This document shows positions 34,117 to 46,383 of a stretch of DNA of 64,000 nucleotides, piece by piece (position 1 is the first letter of the stretch; each line of letters opens with the position of its first letter). Below the pieces are notes generated by a model. The model was not told the origin of the DNA, ran no database searches, and was given only the letters and a program-made list of their open reading frames with translations. Source of the DNA: Apiotrichum sp. Y4204 (lineage: Eukaryota; Basidiomycota; Tremellomycetes; Trichosporonales; Trichosporonaceae); assembly GCA_025531455.1 (NCBI GenBank), contig JAMYHL010000093.1, positions 1 to 64,000 on the forward strand, given 5' to 3'. The translations under genes were made by a program, and so were the position numbers.

Positions 34117-34191
34117 ACAATGCACAGAAAGGCTAGATCGTCAAATGCATCCCGAGACCCCTAATGAGCTAGGCAAAGGCGCGATTGGCGC

Positions 34192-35266
34192 TTAGTAGAC
34201 GTAGGCAAGGATCTTGCCACCGACGTGCTTGCGACGGGCCTCCTCGTGGTCCATGATACCGGCCGAGGTGGTGAGGATCATCTTGCCGAACGAACGGGCG
34301 GGGAGGAGGAGGGCGACCCAGTTCTCAATGGCGTCAACGGCAATGTTGAAGCGGGGCGAGATGACGCCGCACTTGTTGAGACGGCCGTTGAGCTGGATGA
34401 CAATCTTGCCGCCACGGTGGTCGTCAACAATCTCGAACTCGCCAATGTAGCCTATCTGTTAGCGGGGAGCAAGGGAGCCAGAAAACGAGCACAGAGATGA
34501 GCGAGATCCAGATCGTTTAGGTCCGCCCAGCCGCAAGCCGACATCCGCAATCCTGTCCTGGTTGTCCAGCCAGCCAGTCCAAGCCACCCAGATATTTCAA
34601 GTAGTGTTGTCGAATGTTCTCTCCCAATCAGCCCGCCCGCCTGAATGCCCCGGCCATGCGGCCTTGAGCTCGGCGAACGGGATATTATGAAGAGTGTGAC
34701 GGAATGTCCATTCTCCCGGAGGCTTAAAACTCCTCCTCGGTGGAAAGGACGTGGAGGGGTAGTTATGCTCCGGGGATCGCATGATCTGATGACAGTTGGG
34801 TGGGGAAGGTGTCGCGGGATGTGCTGGATGTGGGGGACTAGACTGGCTTGGGTTGCGGGATCACGGACGGACGGCGGCTGGTTACGACCCCGGTGGACGC
34901 GACTTGGCACACGACCAAACATGAGGATCTGGGTCTCTCGCTCGCTCTCGTGCCCGCGGCATCTACTAACCGTGCTTCTGGAAGACGGAGAGGACCTTGA
35001 CGACGACCTTCGACGAAGGGCGGATGAGGACCTGGCGCTTTCCACGGCGCTCGGCGTTGACTGCAGGTGTTAGCGGTTGCGTGTGCGATTTCGATCCTGG
35101 CCTCCTGCCCATTCAAGCTCTCGTTCCTGCCCCAACAGCTTCTCGACAATCTCCCACAGCTCCCACAACCCTCCTCGCTCCCCGCTGCCTGCTGTCCCAT
35201 CCTCGCTACCGCCTGACACGTACCCATCGAGTTGAGGCAGTCGTTAAGGACGGAAGCGCGAACCAT
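34192..35266 (-). CDS. RPS22: 40S ribosomal protein uS8 (S22/S15a)
   Basis: Component of the small ribosomal subunit near the decoding platform. Exons 35266-35224, 35060-34971, 34451-34192 give 130 aa, exactly the family length. Reads [14 protein letters not shown], then [51 protein letters not shown] and the C-terminal [20 protein letters not shown]. The second intron is 519 nt, long for this locus. I looked for C/D snoRNA boxes on the coding strand and saw none. Confidence 0.97.
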
Positions 35267-35813
35267 TTTGGCGGATGTGTTTTACGGTAAGGGAGGCCGA
35301 AGAAACTGAGGGGAAGGGTAAGTAATCTGCTTGTTTGACGAATGCTCGATGCGGGTGTGTCCTGGGACAGCCGTAAAGAGTCACCTTTTGTGTAGGGGGT
35401 AGGGGAGTTGACGAGCACAGAGCCGATAGCGACGACGATGAAAGAGATGGCGACGGTGGCAGCGAGCGCGCGTGCAGGGCGGGGACGCTGCAGCCAGTCA
35501 CTGCCACTGCCACACTTGCTCTGGCTCTGGCTGGCTGGCTGGTTCTACTCTTGGCTGCTCAACTTTCCGCAAAAATGATGCACCAAGTTTTGAGAGAATT
35601 CGCCGAATCGATATTCCCGGCTGTGGCACATGTTTTCTGTGCCATGCAGAAAGCACGTGTCAGATGTTTTTGCATCGATTCTCGGCATGCCGTCACTCCC
35701 GTCTCTTATCAGCAAAGCTTTGGGCCGCTCTCGCACTCTGTTCAACATCTTCAAAAGCAGCTTCTTCAGCAGCAACTTGTTCTCGCTCCTCATCTCTGCA
35801 ATACCTCATCACA
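35267..35813. other. Divergent promoter region of uS8 and Pop3
   Basis: A pyrimidine-rich leader (TTCAACATCTTC-type) precedes the Pop3 ATG. CTGG repeats occur at 35519-35543. No gene seen. Confidence 0.5.
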
Positions 35814-37086
35814 ATGCCGCCAGCAGCGACGCTTCCGGGACAGACAATCCGGCAAAAGGCCAAGGCATCAGCAGCCAAGACTGGGCGCGGCAACCGCGAT
35901 GTCGTCAAGCCCGTCCTCGCCAACCCCTTCACCGTGCCATGGTGAGCTTGAAACAACTCGTTTAGCTCACCCACCGCAGGCCGTCGCTCCCGAATCACCT
36001 CCAAGTAGCGGTCATGGCTGCGCTTCCGCAGATTATCCCGCCCGAAATTTCCGCATACCACGTCTCGCGGGCGCGGTGCTCGCGCGCGGCGAAACGCGCC
36101 CGCAAGGACGCGGAGAAGGGAGAGCTAGCGGACGCGGCAGAAGCACCAGCAACAGCACCAGCACCGCCGGCGCGTCCGGCTCTCCTGGACGAGCTTGTGT
36201 TTGGACTTACGGAGACTATCAAGGCGCTCGAGAAGGGAATCTCTGATCTGCGGCTGAATATGATGCTCATGTCGGACGCGCTCGAGGGTAAGCCTGCAGC
36301 GCCCCCGGCGGTTGTCACCTCGGGACTCCTTCCCACTGCTCCAACAGACGCGTCACTTGCTCCGGCACCATCCCCCGAGGCATCCCCTTTGGCATACGTC
36401 CTCGTCCCGCACCTTTCGGTTTCTCCACAGGCGCTCATCGACCCGTTGCCTGTCTACTGCGCGACATACAACACGCTCCGGCGGCAACACGCGCAGCTTG
36501 CGGTCGAGGTACGCCTGCGGCTACCCCGCCCTGAGCGGTTTATTGTCGAGCGGCCCGAGATCCGTCTCGTCCCGCTCGGTATGCGTGAAGCCGAGATCTC
36601 GGCGATGATCGGCCTCCGCCGCGTCTCAACATTTGCCATCCGCGTGGGTGTTCATGAGCGAGCTGGACTGACTCCTAGAACGGGCATCCCCATCTCGAGC
36701 CGCTCGACAGGCTGCTCCCCAACTCGGTCTTGCCTCCGCCACGCCACACGGTTACGCTGCCCTTCCCCACCAGCAGCCTCAAAATTCATGACGGCAAGCA
36801 GTCCACTGCTGCCCCCGTGCCCGCGCCAAGCATCCAGTATCCGCCGCTACATGTCAAGGCGATACGCACCACGGCGCCGATTGATACCAACGGCCGCAAG
36901 GCCGCGCGTCTCACCGAGGTGCGCCGGAAGCGTATCGAGAACAAGGAGAAGCGAGCGGCGGCGCGCCGCGCGTCTGAACGACGCGCTGCAGCGGACATCA
37001 AGTCTGGAGGAAAACGTGGGGGACGTGCGGCGCGCTTGGCGGCCAAGAAAGCCAAGGAGACTGCAGCAGCTGAGGTTGATGCCTAA
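35814..37086 (+). CDS. POP3: RNase P/MRP subunit Pop3 (Rpp38-like)
   Basis: Protein subunit of nuclear RNase P and RNase MRP, acting in tRNA and rRNA maturation. Exons 35814-35941, 35980-36643, 36679-37086; introns of 38 and 35 nt; 399 aa. The N-terminus has KPVLANPFTVPWPSLPNHLQ, typical of Pop3 and created by the first splice. An L7Ae-like core follows: LDELVFGLTETIKALEKG, AYVLVPHLSVSPQALIDPLP, and AEISAMIGLRRVSTFAIR. The C-terminus is strongly basic (RRKRIENKEKRAAARRASER, AARLAAKKAKE), fitting RNA binding and nuclear location. Identity rests on the L7Ae-like block and the N-terminal motif. Confidence 0.82.
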
Positions 37087-37140
37087 TCATTTCGTCGTAG
37101 TATAAAACCCAGATTCCCATGCAAGTGTATAATAGTCATG

Positions 37141-38181
37141 CTAGATGATATAGTCTGGCCTCGGGGGTCTGGGTGGCGGCGGGGGATCGTTGAGGGTTAG
37201 CGGCGCCATGTCGAGCGACGCCTTGCCAGGACCGGCGAGCACGTATGCAACCTCGGGCGGCATCTGGCCCGGCGTGCTTGGCGGGCGCGCGCGCTCCACC
37301 CCGGCTGCATCAGTAGCGAGAGGATGTGTTGCGAGGGGAAGGATGAGGCGGAATCTGAGAGTTGGCACTCTTGTACGTCATCATCAACTCACGCGTCCTT
37401 GCCATTCGAGTAGAAGCGGTGGAGGCGCTTCTCGCGTACAAATCCGAGTGCCTCGTAGAGCGCAAGCGAGGGGGCGTTGTCAAACTCGGTCTCTAGGACA
37501 ATCTAGAGTCAGCATAAGAGGAATTTCTGAATGTAAATGTTCCCTACGATTGGCACTCACCTCCTGGGCTCCCCGCGCCTCCATTTCTCGCACTGCGAGC
37601 TCGACGAGCTTGCGCGCAATCCCCCGCCGGCGCCACGCGTGCGTGACGCTCAGCATGCCAATGTATCCCCGGTTCGTGCGCTCGCGGTGCGGCGCCTGCT
37701 TGCAGATGATGGTCGCGATCGGCTGCGGGGGCGCGGCGCCGTCCGTCGCGGCGTCCTCGGCTGCGGGGTATACCTGGCGTCAGACAAGTTTTAATGGGGC
37801 TTACGAAGAAGGTCAGGTGCGGCCTGCATGTCAGTACGGACACTACATGCACTGGACGCAGACGCGGGACGTACCACTCGGTGAGAAAGTATCGGAACGT
37901 GTACACTGTCGTCAGCAAGCACGCCAGCAGGGCACGCGGCGCAGCGCACCATTGTATCTGCCGTCAGCACCCGCCTCCTATGTCCCAACTCACGGCTCGC
38001 TCAGCTCCTCCTCGCACAGGCGCGTAAGCCCCGGAAGATCGGTCGCCTCGTCGAGAAACGAGCGGACGGCGAGCACGGTGCCGCGTCCGTCGACAAACGG
38101 CTGGGTGTGCGCGCGCTGCGCTTGCTCAGCGCTATGCTTGTAGCGCGGCGGCGTCGAGGGCCCGGGGATCTCGTCGGACAT
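37141..38181 (-). CDS. NAA30: NatC catalytic subunit, N-alpha-acetyltransferase 30 (Naa30/Mak3)
   Basis: GNAT enzyme that acetylates N-termini starting Met-Leu/Ile/Phe. Exons: 38181-37994, 37957-37950 (eight bases), 37905-37875, 37823-37805, 37773-37561, 37502-37393, 37354-37141; 260 aa. The 8-nt exon restores the conserved [13 protein letters not shown]. Next come [26 protein letters not shown] (acetyl-CoA loop), [40 protein letters not shown] and FRLILPL, the classic Mak3 order. The introns are 31-58 nt; 37774-37804 (31 nt) is among the shortest in the window. The C-terminal 60 residues are Pro-rich and outside the usual domain. The protein starts diverge from Med17. Confidence 0.94.
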
Positions 38182-38480
38182 GCGCCGCAGGTGATAATGT
38201 GAGTTGCTGGAAAAGATGATAGACTACTAAGTCGCTGCCGGACGTTGCTGGACTGTATTTGTTGGTGGCGCGTTGGCGTCACGACGACCTGTGAGTTTCC
38301 GATTGTGCGGTTCTGGCTCTTCTCGGGTTTTTGGCTCATGTTGATCCAGGCACGACGCGGCAACACACACACACACACACAGGTCATCCACAAAGACCAC
38401 ATCTACAACATTCCACTTGCACTTCCACACACATTCACTTCGTTTACACGGTTCGCGCTCCATTCATCCACCCATCCACC

Positions 38481-40672
38481 ATGGCTTCGAACGGGGAGGA
38501 AGAGCTCGCTTCCTCGACGGCCGCGCCCGCGCCTGCGCAGTCGCAGTCACAGTCACAGTCGCAGTCGCCGTTCGCCAATGTCGCGATAGCGATCGACTCG
38601 TACACGCTCGACGCTGCGTCTGGCAAGCGCCGGCTGCGGACAGTAGAGCCCGATGGGTCGCTCACATATGATGATCCGTGAGTGCCCACGGTCACGAAAT
38701 GAACACACCAGCATGAACCCCGCTGATGACGGCAGGAAACCGCCAAAGGTCAAACACGGCGAGGAGCTGAACCGGATCTGGAACGAGTACCCGGGCGGCA
38801 TGATGGATCTGAGTGAGGCCAAGCTGGCAGAGATGGACGAGCTCGAGGCGCCGAGCGAGGACAAGGACGAGGACGTGAGCGAGCGCGAAAAGGGCCAGCT
38901 GCTCAGCCCCGACGAGATGGAGGCGCTGCGCTCCGAAGTGTGCAACAATCTCAAGTATGTCAGGATGGGGATAAAGAGAAACCGGCGCTGACAAGGCAGT
39001 AATGCGCGCAATGAGCTGTGGTACATTTTTGAGCTGGCCAAGACGCTTGCGGCCTCGGCAGGGATTCCGTCCGATCCCCCGCCGCCGCCGTTTCCGACCG
39101 GCACGGCGCCGAAGAAGGGCAAGCAAGCCAAGGCTGCGGCCGCCGCACCAGCTACACCGACGGTGACCGCCCCGCCTGCTCCCGCGGCGGCGGGCGAGGA
39201 GGGACCTGTGCTTCCGGGGGGCACCTTCTCCGCGACACCTGGAGCACCGCCGCTGCGAACGGATGTGGAGATTGCGCATGCGCTCGAGCTCGCCATTGCG
39301 GCCAAGCAGCAGGCCCTGGAGAATTGTTCTGCGCTCATTGACGCGGCAGTTGACGAGCTACGCCTCCTCAACAAGGCATCAGACCAGTGGTCGTCTGACA
39401 TTCGCACCCTCCGCCTCGGCGAAAAGGGTCGCGGCCAGTGGGCGATTGTGCCCAAACCCGACTTTGCGCGGACAGCGGCCCACACGTCCGAGACGGCCAA
39501 GGACGTTGTGATTCCGTACGCGCTCGACGAGGCTCCGGCAGCGGTACACGCGCGCTCGCTCGCGGCCTTTGACCTCGACCCGCGCAAGGCCAACCTCCTC
39601 CAGTTCGGTGCGCGCTCCTACCTCCGCCTCCGCGTCCTCGTGCGCACTGGCGGAACTGGCGGGCCGCGGATCTCCTCCAAAACGTACAGCACCGAGGGGG
39701 AGGCGGAGCGCGGCGTGCGCGCCATGATGGAGGCTGCGCAGCTGGAGACGCTTGATGAGGACCTCTTCAACGAGATCCGTGCCGAGGCGCTGCGCGTCGA
39801 TAGCGCCCTTGTTGAACAGCATTCTGTTGCCCTGTCGCTTGGCCGCGACAAGATCTCGTTTCTGCTGTACGACACGCGCGAGACACCGTCTCCTCCCGCA
39901 CCCCACTCGCCAGTGTGTGACAGTCTGCTGGCCCATGCCCGCCTGAGCCTGCTACACGCGTACCGCCGGCGAAAGATGCGTATTATCGACAGTAGCCCTG
40001 CTGCCATGGCCGTCCCCCCGCCGCCGACGTCCATCCTCGTGCCTCTCGTGCACCTCATGCAGTTCCACAACGTGTGCCGCACCGTGCAGCCCACGCTCGA
40101 CGCTTTCCGCCGCAGTCTTGCCGCCGCGGGCCTGAGTACGGCCCTCGTCGAGCGCCACGCCGCAGCGGGGAACACGGACGCGCTGTACGCATTCCTCGCG
40201 GCCAAGGCCAAGATCGACGTCCTGGGCACAGTGTACACGCTCGAGCTGGACGGATGGTGGGTGCAGCATTCTAAGCTTACATTTCGTTACTGACCCCAGC
40301 CCCGGAATAACAATCAACATTACCGCGCCGTCGACCGTGTCGGTGGTGACGCACTGCGCGAATTTCGTCCTGCGCGACCTCGACGCGCTCGGGAGCGTCG
40401 TGGCCGACGCAGTGACCGCGCAACTCGGCCCCTGGCTTTATTCTGCAGTGTGCGGGCTCATACCCGACGACACGGCGCGCGTCTTCTTTGACGAGCTCGA
40501 CGGCGTCGTCGTCCTCGATCACCTTGGCGCACTCTCCCTCTCTATTCCACCGCCGTTCACCCACCTCGAGGCGAGGTTTGAGTCGGGCGCGCCGTACGAC
40601 TCGCGCGAGGGCCGCAGTCTGGCGGACTGGCTTGCCGAGGCAGTCGGGTCGCTGCCGCCGCGCGATGAGTGA
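38481..40672 (+). CDS. MED17: Mediator complex subunit 17 (Med17/Srb4)
   Basis: Head-module subunit of Mediator, the RNA polymerase II coactivator. Exons 38481-38677, 38712-38954, 39000-40256, 40300-40672; introns of 34, 45 and 43 nt; 689 aa. A Ser/Gln-rich N-terminus (AQSQSQSQSQS) is followed by MDLSEAKLAEMDEL. Then comes a helical block (LRTDVEIAHALELAIAAKQQ), the Med17 signature RTLRLGEKGRGQWAIVPKPD and DVVIPYALDEAP, then LHAYRRRKMRIIDSS and a C-terminal globular part. The spacer between exon 1 and Naa30 is 299 bp and holds a CA run near 38368-38384. Confidence 0.82.
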
Positions 40673-40908
40673 TGTTGCATGCATAGAGATATACATACAA
40701 TTGAAATGTCTGTGTGCCGCAATTTCTTGAAATTGAAGCAACAGAGCTCTTATCGATTAGGTGCTATCAGAATTGTCAGTATGTTTTCTGTCAGTCTGTC
40801 GATATGCCGTCCAGTCTCAGGTTGCAACCGTGTGTGCTAGTCTGCAGGTCGTTACATCGTACTGTATATCTACAAGGGAGTTTTACCGTCGCGCGTCTGA
40901 ACAATCGT

Positions 40909-42343
40909 CTACTCGGCAACAAAGACGGCAGCCATGCCCATACCGGTACCGATGCACATGCTGGTGACAAAGACCTTCTTGTTGGTCTGCTTGGCGACGG
41001 AGAGGGCGGTGGCGATCTGGCGGGCACCGGTGGCGCCGAGGGGGTGGCCAAAGGCAATGGCACCACCGTTGATGTTGACCTTGTCGAAGGGGATGCCGAG
41101 CGACTCGACCGACATGATGGCCTGCGAGGCAAAGGCCTCGTTGATCTCCCAGAAGTCGACGTCGTCCTTGGAGATGCCGGCGCGCTTGAGAGCGACGGGG
41201 ATGGCAAAGGCGGGTCCGACACCCATAATGTTGGGGGGAACACCGACAACAGCCGAGGCGACGTACTTGCCGAGGATGGGGAGGCCGAGCTTCTGGGCAA
41301 CCGAGCGGCGGGCAAGGAGGACGGCGGCGGCACCGTCCGAGACCTGCGAGGCGTTACCGGCGTGAGTCGAGCCACCCTTCTTGAAGGCGGGCTTGAGCTT
41401 GCCGAGCTGCTCACGCGAGGTGGGGCGGATGCCATCGTCAGAGTCGACAATGATCTCCTTCTCCTCCTCGGTCTTGGGGTCGACAAACTTGGTCTTGACG
41501 GGGACAATCTCGTCCTTGAACTTGCCAGCCTGCTGGGCGGCGACAGCCTTGGCGTACGAGCCGGCGGCAAAGTCGTCCTGGGCGTCACGCGAGATCTTGT
41601 ACTGCTCGGCAACGTTCTCCGAGGTGATACCCATGGGGATCAGGCAGTTGGCGGCCTCCGAGTTGGCCATGACGTCCTCGGAGAGGGCGCTGGGCATGCC
41701 GGCCGAGGCCCAGTTCTGGGTCATCGACTCGACACCGGCACCGATACCAATGTCAATGTCGCCGGCCTTGATCGCGTTGGCGATCGAGACAACGGCCTGG
41801 AGACCGGAAGAGCACTGGCGGTTGAGGGTGTGGAGGGGGGTGCTGAGCCGTTAGCTGGGGATCACAACTGAATCAGCTACTTACGTGTAGGGGATGCCAG
41901 CGGCGAGCTGGGCCATGCGCGAGGTGGTGGCACCACCACCGGCGGGGAGGACGTTGCCGACGGTGACCTCACTGGGACGTTAGTGTTGTTTTCTTAGACG
42001 GCCGTGCTGCCAATCTCCGCGTTCCCAGATCGCATGTCATATGCGTGGGAACCGTCGGCTTATTCATACTCACCCAATCTGGGAGGGGTCGACCTTGCCG
42101 CGCTTGACAACCTCGACGAGAACGGCCTTGAGGAGGTCCTCGGCGAGCGCGTCCTTGAAGCCACCCTTGCGGGCCTGATTGTCAGACCTTTTTGTGCCGA
42201 GGCAAAAATGCTAGAATACTTACGCGGGTCATGGGGGTGCGGACGGCGGAGACAATGACAACATCGTCGGCCGAGTTGATGAGGAGACGGGCCCTGCCGA
42301 GCGAGGGGAGGGACGAGGTGATGGACTGGAGAGTGGAGGTCAT
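40909..42343 (-). CDS. POT1: 3-ketoacyl-CoA thiolase
   Basis: Final step of beta-oxidation: cleaves 3-ketoacyl-CoA with CoA to acetyl-CoA and a shorter acyl-CoA. Exons 42343-42224, 42174-42074, 41971-41885, 41842-40909 give 413 aa. Seen: VVIVSAVRTPMTR, catalytic NRQCSSGLQAV, GAGVESMTQNW, NEAFASQ, GGAIAFGHPLGATGAR and the second cysteine in SMCIGTGMGMAA. The order and length fit the peroxisomal type. The N-terminus (MTSTLQSITSSL) resembles the thiolase targeting region but lacks the basic residue and histidine of a normal PTS2. The C-terminus (VFVAE) is not a PTS1. Location therefore stays open. Confidence 0.93.
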
Positions 42344-44631
42344 GGTGGATGGGATGGATGCTAATGATGCGATGAGAGATGCAAAGTGAGAGTGAGAGAT
42401 GAAGAGAAGAGAGAGAAAGAGACACAATGCCGAGACGAACTCTATAAACGTTTGCATCCAAATAAAAATGGGTGTGATGTGGCAGTCTGCGGCTGGTTTC
42501 TCCACCCCCGGTTGCTCCGGCTAACCGGTTGAACATCAAGCAACAGGCCACGCAAATGACGCGGGTCGCCACTCTGCCTCCCTCCTTCTGCCTGGGTATC
42601 GCTGGCTTTCGTCGTGCTTCCATATCCGGGCGGGCGGCCTGGCGGGCAGCCACACCAACAGCAGAATGACACAGTCCGGCTTACAGCAATTGCCGAGCAT
42701 CTCTTTTTTCTTCTTCTTTTTTTGCTATCAGTTTATGTTGGCATGGCTCATCGCGTGGTGGCCCACAAGGTGTCTCCAGACCGCTCCAGCGACCAGTAGA
42801 GACAGGGCCAGTCAGAGCGAGCCAAGCAAAGTGCAGCATGCAGCCAGCTAGCCAGTCGCCGCGTCCCGCATCGGTTCCTGAACGGCCTGCATAACCGCGA
42901 CAGCGCCAAAGGCCACAGGCCACAGGGGCCCAGGGCCTCGCACGCCGCGCACACTGTACAAATCGGGCTGTCATCGGTGGCCGAAACACGGCGCGCTACA
43001 CTGCTGGGTTCGATGCGGACACCGGCCAAGGATGCAAGCATGGTCTTCCTGCGACAGCCGTGTCGAGGCAATAGACCGCAAAAGTTGTCCGATTCTGACA
43101 TCTCCGGCCGGCGCTCGAGCCCTCGGAACCCACAAGCGACCCACGGTCTCAGCCTGCACCCGCTGCACGCCGTACTCGGCCACTGGCCATGGCTCCTCGC
43201 CACTGTCTGACCCAACATATATCCGGCTGGAGAGGGGACTCCACACCCAAGGAATGACCCCGCATGCCACTCGCGGACCCCGGCTGACCAAGCAATGGAT
43301 CTATGGATTCATGGATCCATGGATGTGCGCCGGCTGGCATGCATATGGATTCTGGCGCGTGATCGCGAGGAATCGATGTATTGACGGAATGGAGCTGCAC
43401 TGGGCCGGCGGCTCTGCTGAGCATGTGTCAGCCATCAGCACAGTGGAGGGACACTGCCATAGTACACCCCCACAAACTCCACTCCTCCTGGCACAAAATC
43501 TTTAAACAGGGAGTCAGAGAATCGAACCCCGGGATCTATACGCCGCCACTCCAGTCCAGACGGGGCACGGAGATTCTCCGCTGTCCGCGCCAAGGCCCCA
43601 TGCACCTCGCTGTATTCAAAAAAGCACACGGGGATGGCATAGGTAGCGCGCTGCAGCACATTCCTCTCATTGCGGGTAACCATCGCCTCTGAGCGATCAC
43701 AAGTCAAGAGTACCGATGCGTGTCTCAGACGCTCCGGGACACCTCTGCAGCTGGCGAGCCCCGTATATTCATTTGGCTAGCACACCGGGTGATGGGTGGG
43801 TGCGAGGGTTTGTGATGAGGTTCACTAGCGAGCTAGCGCGGTTTGGTGAGACTGATGTGATCTAGTGGACCGTGCACTTCCCCAGTCCTCAATAAACGGA
43901 CGGCACGAGCTCATTGGGACATACGACGGCCACTGCGTACAGCGCTCTCGAGGAGTCTGGAGTGATTGAGCTTGGGCGCTCCTATAAGGGAATGGCATGT
44001 TTCTTCGGCGAGGTCCAAGTGTGAAGCACTCATCTTGACGCGCGAGTCCAGCCTGCAAAATGAATCACGATCCAGTTCAGTGGTCTTGCCGGCATCAACA
44101 TGTCCTTGCCCGCGTCCTTCGACATGGCCTTATAAATCAACAGACGATCGTGAAGGAAGGGCCGTTTCACTGGAGAATCTCGGCGTCTCGGCATTCCCGA
44201 ATCTCGGAATCTCGGCAACTTGAACCGCCGATCGTTGATAACGGCGGCGACGATATGGATGGCAACCACATATCTTGATGATAGCCAGTTTCGGCCCAGA
44301 GGTACAGTACCACTGCTCTGGACTCGGTGAGCCGCAGCCTATGGCGCACGAGACCACAGGAGACCCCGAGCCAACATCCTAACCAGCTTCTGTGAAGCTG
44401 GTACAGTACCTCTGTGGCACACTCGTCGGTCAGCTGACAGTGCTCGCGTGCCCAGCGACGTCATGTCATGTGACGACTCGTCCGCCCCATCACCACGAAC
44501 CGTTATCGCCTGATCGTCTCACACGAGTCCCCGAGTGCCAGCAGCGCGTACGCGTCTCGCCTACCGCCAAAGCAGCGAGTACATCCATCGTCATCCTCAC
44601 CATCGCCCATCCGAATCTGCCCTCGTCAACC
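42344..44631. other. 2.3-kb interval between thiolase and PhyH-family gene
   Basis: Includes both upstream regions. A TCGAACC-like T-arm remnant occurs at about 43505-43540, without a complete tRNA. Overlapping ATGGATC words occur at 43295-43330. No supported gene. Confidence 0.5.
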
Positions 44632-46031
44632 ATGACCATCACCTGCCAGACCATGACCATCTCGGAGATATCACGCTACCCGGACCCGACGGCCAGCGTG
44701 CCCACCAAAGTACGCGTGGACGGTGACCGGGTTCAGCACGGCTGGGATCTCGACACGCTCAACATTGAGGGAAACGAGGGTGGGACGGTGCGTGTCGAGA
44801 AAAGCGTGCAGGGATGCATATGGAGATGGTGCATAGAGCCCGGATTACGCGGCCACCACCAAGTCTCTGGGTATCTGGATCCCGCTGACCGTCCAGATAC
44901 CCAGCCACCATCTCGCGTGGCTGCCGTCGCTGCCTGCGGAAGCGCCCATTGAGGACATCCGCGCCGCGTACGAGCGTGACGGAGTAGTCCATATCCGTGG
45001 CCTTCTCCCGCGAGAGGAGGTGCTCGACGTAAGGCGAAAGTGAGTTGGGCGTGGTGGGCGGTCGAATCATCTTTGCGTCTGAGAGCGCCTTATGATCTGT
45101 CAAATTGGGACATTGTACAACCGCAAATCCTGCGGGCACACGCTGACACCAGGTTCTTCGAGTTTGTGGCCCCCACAGGCGTGCTCAAGGAGGGCTCTGA
45201 CCCCGTGGACGGAATCTACAGCGGGCTGGTGAGTTCCGTCGCCGTTCACCGATTTCTCTCATAAGCGTGGCTCACGGGCATAGGGCCTGCAGGATCCGGC
45301 GCCGGCGACGCGCGCGGACCGGCTTGAATCGGACGACCTCCTCCTCGACCTGCGCACGGTGGCAAACCACGAGCCCTTTATCACACAGTTTGGAGAACAC
45401 CCCGCGATCCTGCACATGGCCGGCCGCATCAAGCAGCACTGGAAGGAGCCGTTCCGCTTCCGCATGCAGCTCCTCCGCACCAACATTCCGCACGCGTACC
45501 GCTGCGCCACGCGCGTGCACTATGACCAGATGTGAGATTAACAGCCTAGTGTTTTTTGATTCTTCTTCATTCTGACAGGAAAGGTATCTGCGCGGCTCGG
45601 AACCCGATGCGCTCACGGCGTGGGTGCCGATCGGGGACATTTCGCCCGTCGGCGGTGGGCTCATGTACCTCGAGGACTCTGTGCCCCTCGGACAGGAGAT
45701 TGAGCAAAAGTTTATCGAGCTGAACCGCGACTTGCCAGAGGACGAGCAGCTAAATGCCTTTAATGTGAACGTGGGTGCTGAAAGGGTTCTAGTGTCTGAC
45801 ACGCAGATGCTCGAGGGCGGCGGGCTTACGCGCGACTGCAACATGTTCGCGGCGCAGACACGGCGTCGCTGGCTCATTGCCGACTACAAGGCGGGCGACG
45901 TCGTGTTCCACCACTGCTGCATGATCCACTGCAGCGCAAACAACGAGGACCCGGAGGGCCGGATCCGCTTCGCCACTGACGTGCGCTATGCGGACAAGCA
46001 GGCGAGCTTTGAGGACCGGTGGTGGAACTAA
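44632..46031 (+). CDS. Phytanoyl-CoA dioxygenase (PhyH) family protein
   Basis: Putative Fe(II)/2-oxoglutarate oxygenase; substrate unknown. Exons 44632-44787, 44897-45039, 45153-45228, 45284-45531, 45584-46031; 356 aa with closing phases. The protein has the PhyH-like entry EDIRAAYERDGVVHIRGLLP, metal-binding HYDQ (His-x-Asp) completed at the last junction, YLRGSEPDALTAWVPIGDIS, distal histidine in VFHHCCMIHCS and the 2OG-binding arginine region GRIRFATDVRY. The last intron's acceptor is the second AG after the branch site; only that choice gives the conserved HYDQMYLR. The first exon's role is unclear, and an in-frame ATG eight codons later is an alternative start. Confidence 0.85.
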
Positions 46032-46383
46032 GAGATTAACGGCCGGAAGGGAGAGCCGTTGGAGCTCCTACTGATGGTGCTTCAGGAGAGTTGTACAGCG
46101 CATTAGGATTGGTACTCAGGAGTTCAGAAGTTTGTATGAAAGTTATCGTATGCGCTGACCTGGCTTCTCACTGATTAGATCAGCCAGGCAGGCTATTTAC
46201 CCGACTGACTGTAGTGCTTGTCAGGTATGTATCACTGCCACGCAGGGGTAATGCCAAAGAGCTACATTGGGGTGACGCCAGGTCGTAAACTATGAGAAGA
46301 TATTGATGCTTTGTCGGGAGTGACGGCCCGCTTTGAAAGGCTACAACGGCAGTCTAGAGCCGACGATGACATTTCGCCTATGC
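46032..46383. other. Tail-to-tail interval between PhyH-family and AA14-like genes
   Basis: About 350 bp of 3' flanks; nothing recognised. Confidence 0.5.

Noticed and set aside
43500..43590. tRNA-like T arm on the minus strand (TTCGATT with a five-pair stem using wobbles)
   Set aside because: No matching 5' acceptor strand, D arm or anticodon arm follows at the right distance; at best a tRNA remnant.
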